From: Mycetohabitans rhizoxinica HKI 454
GTDB taxonomy: Bacteria; Pseudomonadota; Gammaproteobacteria; Burkholderiales; Burkholderiaceae
Direction of reading: 5' to 3'
DNA: 64,000 nt
Assembly: GCF_000198775.1 (NCBI RefSeq)
Contig: NC_014722.1
Span: 2,634,717 to 2,698,716, forward strand
Each line of letters starts with the position of its first letter. Positions within the stretch are counted from its first letter, which is position 1. The translations under genes were made by a program, and so were the position numbers. A model generated the notes under the pieces. It saw only the letters and a program-made list of their open reading frames with translations, ran no database searches and was not told the DNA's origin. Positions 36,525 to 46,238 of the stretch are shown piece after piece.

Positions 36525-37274
36525 TCACACGATGCCGCACACAACCATCGCGACCAGTGACACGGCGAAGATCGCGGCGCCGATCGTCTTGCGCCGGTTT
36601 AGCTCAGTCCACAGCAATACGCCGGTCAACGACAGCAGCACCAGGCTGCCGGCGATCGTATCGACGAACAAGATCCAACCGATACCCATGCCACCACCAC
36701 GGTGCAAGTTGTTCAACATGGCGAGCAACGTTCCCTCGGTGCGTTTGAGCGACACCGTCGAATTGCCTGCCCAGTATTCGATCATGATCGACGTCCTCGG
36801 GCCGGTCAGCATCGCACTCCAGTGCTCCGGCTGCATCACGCTGCGATCGCCCCACGCGACCTTGTGTGCCGGCTCGCGCTGCGTGCGTCCGATACGGCCA
36901 TCAAAGCGCAGTTCACGGCCGACCCACTCGGCGAGTGCTTGCGGCGAATCCGGAGCGGGAGCGGGCAGCAGCAGCCGCATTTGCGACACTTGCGGCTCAC
37001 CCGGCGAGATTTTCATCGGCCCGCCGCGGTGATTCAGTAGGAAGCCGGTCACGCCGAACATCAATCCTAGCACCGCGCCCCACAGGCCGATCCAGCCATG
37101 CACGTTGCGCAGCCATTTGAGGAACGTCGAGCGGCGCGAGCGAGACTTGGCTGACGCCGCGCGCGACGCGGATGCGCCGATCGCCGTCGCCGGCAAGACC
37201 GCGCGCGCACGCACCGCCGGCTGCGTAGCGGCGTCGGCAGACTCGACCACGTCGTTCAGCGGGCAATGCGTCAC
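36525..37274 (-). CDS. PepSY-associated transmembrane protein
   Basis: A 249-residue inner-membrane protein of the PepSY-TM group. A basic N-terminal part (about 1-50) is followed by [29 protein letters not shown], a periplasmic domain (about 85-190), [36 protein letters not shown] and a last helix. Such proteins are linked to reduction or uptake of iron across the inner membrane. It starts with GTG at 37274, overlapping the piuC stop (GTGA), so it is the last gene of the TonB receptor, piuC, PepSY operon. Confidence 0.82.
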   Translation of the reverse strand: MTHCPLNDVVESADAATQPAVRARAVLPATAIGASASRAASAKSRSRRSTFLKWLRNVHGWIGLWGAVLGLMFGVTGFLLNHRGGPMKISPGEPQVSQMRLLLPAPAPDSPQALAEWVGRELRFDGRIGRTQREPAHKVAWGDRSVMQPEHWSAMLTGPRTSIMIEYWAGNSTVSLKRTEGTLLAMLNNLHRGGGMGIGWILFVDTIAGSLVLLSLTGVLLWTELNRRKTIGAAIFAVSLVAMVVCGIV

Positions 37275-37957
37275 GTCTCACCCCACATGCGCAGAAGATT
37301 GTGATAGCACCCGATCAGCTGCCGCCGCGCGAGGTCATCGGCATGATCGTGGTTCAGGCGCTGGATCGCCGTATCGAGGTCAAACAACAGCGCGCGCCTG
37401 GCATCATCGCGCACCAGGCTCTCGATCCAAAAAAAGCTGGCAAGCCGCACGCCGCGAGTGACCGGCGCGACCCGGTGGACGCTGGTCGCCGGATAAACAA
37501 CCATGTCGCCGGCGGCCAGCTTGACCTCGTGCGCGCCATAGGTGTCCTCGATCACCAGCTCGCCGCCATCATATTCGTCGGGCCCGGCCAGGAACAGCGT
37601 CGCCGATACGTCGGTGCGCAGCTTCGCGCCATGCCCGGGCACAATCCGGATCGAACCGTCGACGTGGTCACCGAACGCCATCCCGGCGCCATAGCGATTG
37701 AACAGCGGCGGATACACGCGGTTGGGCAAAACCGCGCTGATGAACAGCGGGTGTCGCTCCAGCTCAGCCAGGATGATGTCACCCAACTCGCGCGCGATCG
37801 GCGCGCGCTCGTCGATTTGTTGGTTGTGCTTGACCGGTGCGCCCTGGTAGCCAGCGGTGGCGCGGCCATCGACCCACGCATGGCCGGCCACGTCCAGTGC
37901 GGCGCGCATCGCCTGCAACTGCTGCGGTGACAATACGTTCGGTATGGACACGATCAT
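37271..37957 (-). CDS. piuC: Fe(II)/2-oxoglutarate-dependent PKHD-type hydroxylase
   Basis: A 228-residue Fe2+-dependent dioxygenase of the PiuC/YbiX family. The iron site is visible as HVD in [10 protein letters not shown] and the later His in [11 protein letters not shown], with the Arg following in [11 protein letters not shown] for 2-oxoglutarate. PKHD hydroxylases of this sort accompany catecholate siderophore receptors in many genomes and are iron-repressed, though the substrate is unknown. It starts 28 bases after the receptor stop. Confidence 0.93.
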   Translation of the reverse strand: MIVSIPNVLSPQQLQAMRAALDVAGHAWVDGRATAGYQGAPVKHNQQIDERAPIARELGDIILAELERHPLFISAVLPNRVYPPLFNRYGAGMAFGDHVDGSIRIVPGHGAKLRTDVSATLFLAGPDEYDGGELVIEDTYGAHEVKLAAGDMVVYPATSVHRVAPVTRGVRLASFFWIESLVRDDARRALLFDLDTAIQRLNHDHADDLARRQLIGCYHNLLRMWGET

Positions 37958-37985
37958 CTCGCGGCGCCTGCTGTCGGTTGCATGG

Positions 37986-40181
37986 TCAAATCCGGTAATT
38001 GAAGGTCGCCAGCAACGTGCGGCCCAACCCCGGCACCGCACGCCCGCCATCGGATGGAATCAGCGCATCATAGTAGCGCTTGTCCGTCACGTTCAGCAGG
38101 TTCAACTGTACGTCGTACTGCTTGGCGTGATACGCGAGCATGGCGTCCCAACGCGTATAGCCGCCAACAGACACCCGGTTGTTGTTCGCCGCATAGCGCG
38201 CGCTCACATAATTCAGGCCACCGCCCGCCTGCCAGTGCGGCATGAATTCATATGTCGTCCACAGCGTAAACATGTTGCGGGGCGTATTCGCCGGCGTGTT
38301 GCCCTGCGTGCCGTCCTTCGCGGCCGTGATGCGGCTGTTCAAGTACGTATAGCCGCCGTATAGCTGCCACTTGTCCGTGATCCGGCCCGACGCACCCAAT
38401 TGGTAACCCCGTACCCGCACGTCACCGTCGAGCGAATACGCGCCGGTCGCATCCTGCGTGCGCGCGTTGGACTTGTCGATGTTGAATAGCGATTGTGAGA
38501 TCGACAACGTGCCGCCCAGCAAATCCCATTTGCTACCCACTTCATATGAGCGGTTCGTTTCGGGCTTCAGATGCTGCGTGCCGTTAGTCAACGTCAGCGC
38601 CTCCAGCGACGGATTGAACGACGTGCCATATGATATGTAGTACGATTGGATATCGTCCGGCTGGTAGATCACGCCGCCACGCACGCTCGTGTAGCGGTTC
38701 GTCTGCGCGGCATAGGACGGCGCATTCATCGAGTTCGCGATATGGGCCTGATAGCGGTCCCAGCGCACGCCGCCGTCCACCTTCCACTGCCGCGTCAGCG
38801 ACACCGTGTCATTCACATACACGCCGATTGAGTTCGCGCTAGACTTAGCCAGGTTGCCGGTGCCGTGCACCACATCGGCTGGCCGCGGCACGTAAGCGGC
38901 ACCGGTCAGCGGCACCACGCCGATCACGTTGCTCGGCATGCCAGCGCCGGTTGCGGTATAGGACTGGTTGTTATATGTCTCATGCCCAAGCTCGAGACCG
39001 GCGATCAAGTCATGCTTCAGTGCCCCGGTCGCGACCTTCCATTCGACGTCCGTCGCGTTATAGAGCGAGTGATCGTTAATCACTCGGTCCTTGCCCATCA
39101 GCTTCACGTACAAGTTCGATAGCGGCAGCGACGTGTCGCTGCCGCTGGACAGCGCACGCGAGCCGGCGAGCGGCCCAGTCAGCACACTGGCAGCATTGGT
39201 TGCGCGCGCATCGGTCGCGTAGTGGCTAAACTGCGTCTGGTTGCGCAGCTTCAGTTCATCACTGAACCGGTGCTCAATGCGCGCCGACAGCGTCTGCACG
39301 TCCTGCACCGTGCGATCGCTGGTGTAGCCGTAAAAGCGCTCGAGGCCCACCGGCGCGGGATGTCCATTGACCGCCGGCACGCCATAGTCCGGCATGTCGC
39401 GGTTGTGCTGGATCAGCGCCGACAGGGTGATCTCGGTTGGCGCTCCGATACCTAGGCGCACCTGCGGCGCAATACCGAAATCCTTGTTGCGCATCGCGTC
39501 GCGCGTGGTACCCACGCTCTGGCCAAATGCGTTGACCCGCACCGCCGCGGTATCGGAGATCGGCTGATTCACGTCGACCGTGGTCCGGTAGTTGTCGCCC
39601 GTGCCGACGGTACCGCTTACCTCGGCCGAACGCGTCAAATTCGCTTTCTTGCTAACCTGGTTGATCACCCCGCCGGTGGAGCCACGTCCGAACAACATCG
39701 ACGACGGCCCGTACAGCACGTCAATCGATTCGAGGTTGAAGGTGTCGCGATAGTACTGCCCGCGGTCTCGGAAGCCATCCAGATAGATATCGGTACGGGC
39801 CGTGAAGCCGCGCAGATTGATGTTATTGCCGATCTGCCCGCCCTCGGCCCCGCCGATCGTGATGCCCGGGACATTGCGCAGCGCGTCGGCAAACGATGCA
39901 ACGCCCTGCGATTGCATCAAGGCCTTGTTGACCACCACCACCTCCTGCGGGATGTCCCGCAGCGTGGTGGGGCGCTTTGCGCCGACGAAGGCGCGCGTTG
40001 CCTGAAAATCGGCCCGATCCGCATCGCCGGTGACCCGTACGGCGGGCAGCGCGGCACTGGCCGCGGCGCCGTGCCGCGTGTCCTGTGAACTGGAGTCGGC
40101 CTGCGCGGACTGGGCAAGCACCGGCATCGGCACGGTAAAAGCGGCCACCAGCGCCGTGGCAAGCGGCGTCATCTTCGTCAT
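37986..40181 (-). CDS. TonB-dependent catecholate-type siderophore receptor (Fiu-like)
   Basis: A 731-residue outer-membrane receptor. A signal peptide ends near PVLAQS (about residue 24), the plug domain is at about 60-180 ([64 protein letters not shown]), and a 22-strand barrel follows. It most resembles Fiu and related ferric-catecholate receptors. It ends FNYRI rather than in an aromatic residue, which is slightly unusual for barrel assembly. A Fur box stands upstream, and piuC and the PepSY gene follow in the same operon. The ATG at 40181 precedes the signal; a longer frame to 40244 does not fit. Confidence 0.92.
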   Translation of the reverse strand: MTKMTPLATALVAAFTVPMPVLAQSAQADSSSQDTRHGAAASAALPAVRVTGDADRADFQATRAFVGAKRPTTLRDIPQEVVVVNKALMQSQGVASFADALRNVPGITIGGAEGGQIGNNINLRGFTARTDIYLDGFRDRGQYYRDTFNLESIDVLYGPSSMLFGRGSTGGVINQVSKKANLTRSAEVSGTVGTGDNYRTTVDVNQPISDTAAVRVNAFGQSVGTTRDAMRNKDFGIAPQVRLGIGAPTEITLSALIQHNRDMPDYGVPAVNGHPAPVGLERFYGYTSDRTVQDVQTLSARIEHRFSDELKLRNQTQFSHYATDARATNAASVLTGPLAGSRALSSGSDTSLPLSNLYVKLMGKDRVINDHSLYNATDVEWKVATGALKHDLIAGLELGHETYNNQSYTATGAGMPSNVIGVVPLTGAAYVPRPADVVHGTGNLAKSSANSIGVYVNDTVSLTRQWKVDGGVRWDRYQAHIANSMNAPSYAAQTNRYTSVRGGVIYQPDDIQSYYISYGTSFNPSLEALTLTNGTQHLKPETNRSYEVGSKWDLLGGTLSISQSLFNIDKSNARTQDATGAYSLDGDVRVRGYQLGASGRITDKWQLYGGYTYLNSRITAAKDGTQGNTPANTPRNMFTLWTTYEFMPHWQAGGGLNYVSARYAANNNRVSVGGYTRWDAMLAYHAKQYDVQLNLLNVTDKRYYDALIPSDGGRAVPGLGRTLLATFNYRI

Positions 40182-40372
40182 TGTCGGTATGTCCTGCGAA
40201 AAGGCGACGCTCGCGCCATCGCGCTCGCATGGCGTCGCCCGCACGGCAAAGCGCCCTGCGGCATGTCTTGATTGTCGGCTGGCTCACGCCCCCATTACCG
40301 CATTACCGTTGTCGCGGCACGGGCGAGCGCGGTTGGCTGGCGGCTCGAGTTCGCGTATCCAGCATACCCGGA

Positions 40373-40391
40373 AATGCGAATCGTTATCATT
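40373..40391. promoter_or_regulatory. Fur box upstream of the siderophore receptor operon
   Basis: AATGCGAATCGTTATCATT resembles the 19-bp Fur box, with the strong half GTTATCATT and the degenerate other half AATGCGAAT, about 190 bases upstream of the receptor start. With the receptor, piuC and PepSY genes downstream, iron repression by Fur is expected. Confidence 0.65.
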
Positions 40392-40451
40392 ACATGTGTC
40401 GCGTCTTTTTTCAACTTGAAAATGGCGGACAATCGATATCGGCCGCCCACC

Positions 40452-41492
40452 TCACACAGGCCACAGCGGCGGCTCCTGCAGCGCACCGACCTGCTCGCGC
40501 AACTCTAGGATACGATCCTCCCAGTACCGGTGCGTGTTAAACCACGGAAATGCGGCAGGAAACGCCGGATCGTCCCACCGACGCGCAAGCCATGCCGCAT
40601 AGTGGATCAAGCGCAACGTGCGGAATGCTTCGATCAAGTGAAGCTCGCGTGAATCGAACTCGCAAAAGTCCTCGTAGCCCGCCAACACGTGACCCAGCGC
40701 ACGGCTCGCCTGCGCGCGCTCGCCCGGCAGCAGCAGCCATAGGTCCTGGATCGCCGGTGCCATCCGGCTGTCATCGAAGTCAACGAAATGCGGGCCGGCA
40801 TCGGTCCACAGCACGTTGCCCTGATGGCAGTCGCCGTGCACACGCAACGCTCGTACATCGCCGGCGCGTTCGAACGAGGCTTGCACCGCGTCCAGCGCCA
40901 GTTGGCTGATCGTCTCGTAGGCCTGCCGCAGCTCGACCGGCACGAAGCCGCTGGAGAGCAGATACGCACGCGGCTCATGGCCGAACGTGTCGATGTCCAG
41001 CGCCCCGCGGGCGACGTAGTCGCGCTGCCGGCCAATTGCGTGGATGCGGCCGATGAAGCGCCCCAGCCACTGCAACGTGGCGCTGTCGTCCAGCTCCGGT
41101 GCCCGGCCACCACGCCGCTCGAACAAGGCGAAGCGGAAACCGTCGATCTCATGCAGCGCATGGCCATTGAGCGTGATCGCCGGCACGGCCGGGATCTCGT
41201 GCTCGGCCAGCTGCGCAACGAACGCGTGCTCCTCCAGGATCGCCTCATCGCTCCAACGCCCGGGCCGGTAGAACTTCGCCACCAGCGGCGCAGCGTCTTC
41301 GATGCCGACCTGATAAACGCGGTTTTCGTAACTGTTCAGTGCAAGCAACCGTCCGTCGGTACGGCGGCCGCCGCGCGCCAGCACGGCATCGAGCGCGTCG
41401 AGCACGCGCTCAGGCGTCAGGCCCGCGTAGGGAGCCGGGGCGCCGGCATCGGCGCGCGGCGGATTATTGAAGCTGCGATCATTGGGTTCCAT
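40452..41492 (-). CDS. srkA: Stress response serine/threonine protein kinase (SrkA/YihE)
   Basis: A 346-residue APH-like protein kinase of the SrkA (YihE) family. It includes LLALNSYENRVYQVG near residue 48, LVAKFYRPGRWSDEAILEEH with the ATP-binding Lys, FERRGGRAPELDD, the catalytic loop RVHGDCHQGNVLW, and FVDFDDSRMAPAIQDLWLLL for metal binding. In E. coli SrkA protects against stress-induced death by opposing MazF-type damage. The ATG at 41492 begins the family fold; an upstream in-frame extension to 41702 is translated repeat DNA. Confidence 0.92.
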   Translation of the reverse strand: MEPNDRSFNNPPRADAGAPAPYAGLTPERVLDALDAVLARGGRRTDGRLLALNSYENRVYQVGIEDAAPLVAKFYRPGRWSDEAILEEHAFVAQLAEHEIPAVPAITLNGHALHEIDGFRFALFERRGGRAPELDDSATLQWLGRFIGRIHAIGRQRDYVARGALDIDTFGHEPRAYLLSSGFVPVELRQAYETISQLALDAVQASFERAGDVRALRVHGDCHQGNVLWTDAGPHFVDFDDSRMAPAIQDLWLLLPGERAQASRALGHVLAGYEDFCEFDSRELHLIEAFRTLRLIHYAAWLARRWDDPAFPAAFPWFNTHRYWEDRILELREQVGALQEPPLWPV

Positions 41493-41579
41493 CCCGCCAT
41501 TGTGCCTGAGCGGCGCGCGGCCCGAGCATCGCTGCACGCGGACGAGACGCAGTTCTGCCCGTGGCAGTGTTCGCAGCAA

Positions 41580-41710
41580 CCCCACCCGCCAGCATACGAA
41601 GTAGCCCCCGCCAGTACCTGCGCCAGCGCGCCAAGCAGCCCCACCAGCACCCGTGCTAGCGCGCGAAGCAGCCCACCGCCAGCACCCGCAGCAGACCCTC
41701 ACCTACCGCA
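41580..41710. repeat. Imperfect about 33-bp repeats, about three units
   Basis: The stretch downstream of 41590 contains loosely repeated blocks such as CGCCAGTACCTGCGCCAGCG, CACCAGCACCCGTGCTAGCG and CGCCAGCACCCGCAGCAG, with GCGCGCCAAGCAGCCC and GCGCGCGAAGCAGCCC in between. The units are diverged, and the region separates the SrkA and 70-codon genes. Confidence 0.45.
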
Positions 41711-41721
41711 TCAGGGCTACA

Positions 41722-41934
41722 TCAGTGCAGTGGCGCGTCCGCCGGGCGCACCACCTCGCCGGTCTCGATTAAATCTGCCAAGAAGAACGGCTCGGTGTTG
41801 AGCTGCTTGGATTGCCCCGGCTCACCCTCGAACCACGTCACCATCGCCATGTCGCCCAAAATGCGCAATACGATGCCGCGCGCGTCGCACGGCACCGCAA
41901 TGTGGCTAGAACGCACGATCGAACCCACTTTCAT
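41722..41934 (-). CDS. Conserved-looking small hypothetical protein
   Basis: A 70-residue protein, MKVGSIVRSSHIAVPCDARG, then IVLRILGDMAMVTWFEGEPGQ and a C-terminal FFLADLIETGEVVRP. The alternating pattern suggests a small beta-barrel (SH3/KOW-like), but I do not recognise a family. The ATG at 41934 follows a purine-rich GGGGGAAA site by two to three bases; a further ATG at 41946 (MGEI) is possible. It lies alone before the heptanucleotide tract. Confidence 0.6.
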   Translation of the reverse strand: MKVGSIVRSSHIAVPCDARGIVLRILGDMAMVTWFEGEPGQSKQLNTEPFFLADLIETGEVVRPADAPLH

Positions 41935-42098
41935 GATTTCCCCCATTTTGATGTTCGCCCGTCCGACAGGCATTGTGTCGGCGATGCGCATCCTGCAAAA
42001 GCCCGAAATGAAGGCATAGCACAGTCCAATTGCGACTGAGCCGTCACATCTATGCGACAACATTCGTCGCGGCGCCCGGCCGTCGCCCCCGGTCCCAC

Positions 42099-42174
42099 TG
42101 GTGCCTGGTGCCTGGTGCCTGGTGCCTGGTGCCTGGTGCCTGGTGCCTGGTGCCTGGTGCCTGGTGCCTGGTGC
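42099..42174. repeat. Heptanucleotide tandem repeat (TGGTGCC), about 10.9 copies
   Basis: Ten perfect TGGTGCC units at 42099-42168 plus a partial TGGTGC. The tract lies between the divergent 70-codon gene (start 41934) and the permease pseudogene (start 42346), almost exactly midway. The unit is not a multiple of three and shows no divergence, which indicates recent slippage. The rest of this about 410-base gap shows no gene. Confidence 0.97.
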
Positions 42175-42345
42175 TGAATTTGACGCGCCGGTGCGCCGCT
42201 CGTCAACGCGGCCGGCTGCCTCGTCGCGCCACGCAACGTGCGACCAATCAGCGCAGTCCCGGCCGGGCCGGTTGCACTAGTCAGCTAGAATAGCCGGTTT
42301 TACCAAAGTCGGTTGCGCCGCTCCCCGGCTGCCGAGTACTGCCTT

Positions 42346-43754
42346 ATGTCATTATTTCGAAAGAAAGATATTGGTCATATGCTGGCCCGCCGCAATGCCG
42401 ACGACAGCTTGCGCAGGGCACTGGGCCCACTGGATCTCACGCTTCTGGGCATCGGAGCGATCATCGGTACGGGCATCTTCGTGCTGACAGGAACCGGCGC
42501 GGTGATCGCCGGCCCCGCCCTGACGCTGTCTTTCGTCATTGCGGCGATCGCGTGCTGCTTCGCGGCGCTCGCCTACGCCGAATTCTCATCGACGATTCCG
42601 GTCGCCGGCTCGATCTACACTTATTCGTATGCGACGCTCGGCGAGCTTGCCGCTTGGATCATCGGCTGGGATCTGATGCTTGAATACGGGCTCGCGACGT
42701 CGGCAGTGTCGGTTGGGTGGTCCGGCTACCTGCAATCGTTACTGTCCGGCTTCGGCATCACGCTGCCACAAGTACTGACTGCGGCGCCCGGCACCGTGCC
42801 CGGCCACACGACGTGGTTCAACCTGCCAGCGTTCCTCGTGATGATGGCCATCACATTCCTGTTATCGATCGGCGTGCGCGAATCCACTCGGATCAACAAT
42901 GTAATGGTCGCGATTAAGGTAGCCGTCGTGCTGCTGGTGATTGCAGTCGGCGCGTTCCATGTCCGGCCCGCGAACTGGCACCCGTTCATGCCGATGGGCT
43001 GGTCCGGCATATTTGGGGCCGCTGCGGTGATGTTTTTCGCCTTCATCGGGTTCGACTCGGTGTCATCCGCGGCAGAAGAGGTCAAGAACCCGAAACGCGA
43101 CTTGCCGATCGGCATCATTGCGTCGCTCGCCGTCTGCGCGGCGCTCTATGTGACGGTCGCCGCCGTGGTCACCGGCATCGTGCCGTACGGTGAGTTCGCG
43201 AACGTGTCGCATCCGGTATCCTACGTGCTGCAGAGGATCGGCGCGGACTGGGTCGCCGGCTTCGTCGATCTGGGCGCGGTGCTCGGCATGCTGACGGTGA
43301 TTCTAGTAATGATGTACGGCCAGACACGCATCATCTTTGCGATGTCCCGGGACGGCTTGCTGCCCGCCGCGCTCTCGCGCATTCGCATCCGCGCTTCCAG
43401 ACGCCGCTGATCACCACCTGGCTGGTCGGCATCTTTTTCGCGTTGATCGGCGCGTTGGTGCCACTGGACGTATTGGCGGAGTTAATCAATATTGGCACGC
43501 TCGCCGCGTTTTCGATGGTCTCGGTCGCCGTGCTGATTCTACGCCGCACGCACCCGACGCTGCCGCGCGCATTCCGGTGCCCAGGCGTGCCGCTCGTGCC
43601 AATGCTCGCGGTCGCATCCTGCGTGTTCCTGATGGCCCATTTGCAGGGGATGACGTGGGTCGCATTCGTGGCATGGCTGGCGCTGGGACTGGCCGTGTAC
43701 TTCGGTTATTCACGGCGGTATGCGAAGCTCGCTTTGAACCCCGAGCACGGATAG
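42346..43754 (+). pseudogene. APC-family amino acid permease, frameshifted
   Basis: A basic amino acid/polyamine/organocation permease broken by a frameshift. The first frame (42346-43410) starts MSLFRKKDIGHMLARRNADD and has GIGAIIGTGIFVLTG, AALAYAEFSSTIPVAGSIYTY and FFAFIGFDSVSSAAEEVKNP, then stops after SRIRIRASRRR. Two extra bases in ATTCGCATCCGC near 43384-43387 shift the frame. Removing them gives SRIHPRFQTPLITTWLVGIF, which runs on in the second frame to 43754 (NIGTLAAFSMVSVAVLILRR). The whole would be about 468 residues with 12 helices. As read, the protein lacks the last three helices; a sequencing error cannot be excluded. Confidence 0.85.
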
Positions 43755-43904
43755 CGCTCGCGGCGGACCGGATTGTGCCTGCATACGCGCTGTTTCGTGC
43801 GCGCCAGCCGGGTGCCCAGTTATGATGTCGGCCGCATCCGGCGATACGGCGGCGCGTAGGCCGCCTGCGACGGATGCCTTACAGAATTTCGCGAAGAGGG
43901 CCCC

Positions 43905-44672
43905 ATGAACGACGACACGCTGAACCATCCGCTCGCCCCAGGCGGCTCGGCGCCATCCGTCGAAACGTTGAATCTAGACGGACGCACGGTCACCGCGGCA
44001 GAAGGCTTGCGTTGGATTACAGACGCATGGACGCTGTTCAAGCGCCGCCCGCTGCAGTGGATCGGCCTGGCCCTGTTGTACATGGTGATCGAGTGCGCGC
44101 TGTCATTCGCGCCGGTGTTCAACCTGCTGTCGATGTGGGTCACGCCGATACTGCTGGGCGGGTTGATGTTCACGTGCGAGCAGTTCCGCGCCAACGGCAA
44201 CGTGCGCATCGGCAGCCTGTTTGCCGGGTTCACGTGCAAGCTGGGTCCGCTGGTGTGGGTCGGCACGCTCACGTTCGCGATCGTGATGATGGGTATCGGG
44301 GTACTTGCGTCAATCATCGGCTTCGACACCTTTGCCCAACTGGTCTCGCACCAGCCAGGCAACCCGCCCGAATTGGGGGCATCGAGCCTCGTCGGGCTGC
44401 TTATCTATCTCGCGATCGCCGCGGTGGCTGTAGCTGCTGCATGGTTCGCGCCCGCGCTGGTGATACTGCATGACGTGGCGCCCATTCGCGCGATGCAGGC
44501 AAGCTTCAAGGGCGTCATGCGAAACTGGCTAGCTGGCATTGTCTATGCGCTGTTGCTGCTCGTGATGCTGGTGGTCGGTGCGCTCCCGTTCCTGCTCGGC
44601 TGGCTGGTCGTCATACCTTTGTTATTCCTGTCAGTCTACGTCGGCTATCGGGACGTGTTTATCACGCGCTGA
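43905..44672 (+). CDS. BPSS1780-like membrane protein
   Basis: A 255-residue membrane protein with a hydrophilic N terminus (1-40) and about six helices. It includes GLRWITDAWTLFKRRPLQWIG, FNLLSMWVTPILLGGLMFTCEQFRANG, and WFAPALVILHDVAPIRAMQASFKGVMRNW. This pattern is that of the Burkholderia 'BPSS1780 family membrane protein' (DUF975/YciC-like) group, whose function is unknown. A GAGGG ribosome site stands upstream, and a perfect bidirectional terminator follows. Confidence 0.8.
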   Translation: MNDDTLNHPLAPGGSAPSVETLNLDGRTVTAAEGLRWITDAWTLFKRRPLQWIGLALLYMVIECALSFAPVFNLLSMWVTPILLGGLMFTCEQFRANGNVRIGSLFAGFTCKLGPLVWVGTLTFAIVMMGIGVLASIIGFDTFAQLVSHQPGNPPELGASSLVGLLIYLAIAAVAVAAAWFAPALVILHDVAPIRAMQASFKGVMRNWLAGIVYALLLLVMLVVGALPFLLGWLVVIPLLFLSVYVGYRDVFITR

Positions 44673-44717
44673 GCGCTGCCTGCGCCCCGCATCAAGCGGG
44701 GATGCGCAAGCTCCCAG

Positions 44718-44756
44718 CCATAAAAAACCCCCGGCTAGACCGGGGGTTTTTTATGG
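44718..44756. terminator. Bidirectional rho-independent terminator
   Basis: A perfect 17-bp inverted repeat (44718-44734 with 44740-44756) around the loop CTAGA has CCCCCGG next to the loop and A6/T6 runs on the outside. It serves both the membrane-protein gene (plus) and metK (minus), whose stop lies 44 bases away. Confidence 0.95.
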
Positions 44757-44799
44757 TGTGCTGGCGGCTCCGACACGTCAGCACAGCCATGCCCGTGCG

Positions 44800-45987
44800 T
44801 CAGGCGACGGCGGCGATCGGCTCGACGCCGGCCGCCTCGGCCAGCACCATCGCCTTGTCGGTGGCTTCCCACGAGAATTCCGGCTCCTCGCGACCAAAGT
44901 GGCCATATGCGGCGGTCTTTTCGTAGATCGGCCGCAGGAGGTCCAACATCTGAATGATGCCCTTCGGGCGCAGGTCGAAGTGCTGCTGGACAAGCTCGGT
45001 AATCACCGAATCCGGCACCCGGCCAGTCCCGAAGGTATTGACCATCACCGACGTCGGACGCGCGACACCAATCGCATAGGAGACCTGGACCAGACAGCGC
45101 GACGCAAGGCCCGCGGCAACGATGTTTTTCGCGACGTAGCGGCCGGCATACGCGGCGGAACGGTCCACCTTGGATGGATCCTTGCCCGAGAACGCACCGC
45201 CGCCGTGCGGTGCGGCCCCGCCGTACGTATCGACGATGATTTTGCGACCGGTAAGTCCACAATCGCCTTGAGGACCGCCGATCACGAACCGCCCGGTCGG
45301 ATTGACGAGGAACTTCAAGTTGTCCTTAATCAGCTCGTTCGGCAGCACCGGCTTGATGACGTCCTCAATCACCGCCTCGCGCAACGTGGACAGATCGATA
45401 TCCGGCGCATGCTGCGTGGAAAGCACGACCGTGTCGATCGAATCCGGACGCCCGTCAACATAGCGCACCGTCACTTGCGACTTCGCGTCCGGACGCAGCC
45501 ACGGAAGACGACCGTCGCGCCGCAGATCGGCTTGCCGCTCGACGAGCCGGTGCGACAAATAAATCGGCAACGGCATCAATTCGGGCGTTTCGTCACACGC
45601 ATAGCCGAACATCAGACCCTGGTCACCCGCGCCCTGATCCAGATTGTCGTCGTGCGCATTGTCCACGCCCTGCGCAATATCCGGCGACTGCTTGTCGTAA
45701 GCGACCAGCACCGCACAGCCCCGGTAGTCGATGCCAAAATCGGTGTTGTCGTAGCCGATGCGCCGGATCGTGTCGCGCGCGATCTGGATATAGTCGACGT
45801 TGGCATGCGTCGTGATTTCGCCGGCCAGCACCACCAGACCGGTGTTGCATAGCGTCTCGGCCGCCACGCGCGAATACCGGTCCTGCGTCAGGATGGCATC
45901 GAGAATCGCGTCGGAGATTTGGTCAGCCACCTTATCCGGATGGCCTTCAGATACCGATTCAGACGTAAAGAGATAGTTGTTCGCCAC
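44800..45987 (-). CDS. metK: S-adenosylmethionine synthetase
   Basis: A 395-residue MAT enzyme. It has [21 protein letters not shown] near the N terminus, the hexapeptide GAGDQG, the phosphate loop [19 protein letters not shown] and the C-terminal [22 protein letters not shown] end. It makes SAM from methionine and ATP with K+ and Mg2+. The start is a GTG at 45987 with GGAG eight bases upstream. It forms the methionine cycle with ahcY, metF and metX in this window. An about 150-base leader with alternative hairpins lies upstream. Confidence 0.97.
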   Translation of the reverse strand: MANNYLFTSESVSEGHPDKVADQISDAILDAILTQDRYSRVAAETLCNTGLVVLAGEITTHANVDYIQIARDTIRRIGYDNTDFGIDYRGCAVLVAYDKQSPDIAQGVDNAHDDNLDQGAGDQGLMFGYACDETPELMPLPIYLSHRLVERQADLRRDGRLPWLRPDAKSQVTVRYVDGRPDSIDTVVLSTQHAPDIDLSTLREAVIEDVIKPVLPNELIKDNLKFLVNPTGRFVIGGPQGDCGLTGRKIIVDTYGGAAPHGGGAFSGKDPSKVDRSAAYAGRYVAKNIVAAGLASRCLVQVSYAIGVARPTSVMVNTFGTGRVPDSVITELVQQHFDLRPKGIIQMLDLLRPIYEKTAAYGHFGREEPEFSWEATDKAMVLAEAAGVEPIAAVA

Positions 45988-46155
45988 TTCGTTAGCTCCA
46001 GTGAGTGAAGTCGGTCGCGTTTCACGTTGCCGGCTTCGGATCGAAGCGGCGACGCTTTAGCGGATTACATGGTTCGGGCGCCGCTTCGCTGGATGCCGCG
46101 CCCAATATCGCCCCGCAAGTTGTCCCATTAACTCGGCGATGCCCGTATTATATCG
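45988..46155 (-). promoter_or_regulatory. metK leader with mutually exclusive hairpins and TATAAT box
   Basis: A perfect -10 box TATAAT (minus strand, 46152-46147) gives a start near 46140 and a leader of about 150 bases. In it, CGAAGCGGCG (46088-46079) is the exact inverse of CGCCGCTTCG (46051-46042), 27 bases later. The last six bases of that second arm region (46047-46042) are also the inverse of the following stretch 46038-46033 (CGAAGC against GCTTCG, three-base loop). The two hairpins share a strand and exclude each other. No SAM-I, SAM-II or SAH core is recognised. Confidence 0.5.
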
Positions 46156-46238
46156 ATTTTTCTCATATTTCATAGAGTAGAGGCCAAATTGCCGTTTGCT
46201 TCACCCTGCCAGCCGCTGAGGACATCGCGAGATCCACG

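Noticed and set aside
45988..46155. Known SAM riboswitch before metK
   Set aside because: The conserved cores of SAM-I, SAM-II and SAH switches are not seen; only the unnamed alternative hairpins are reported.
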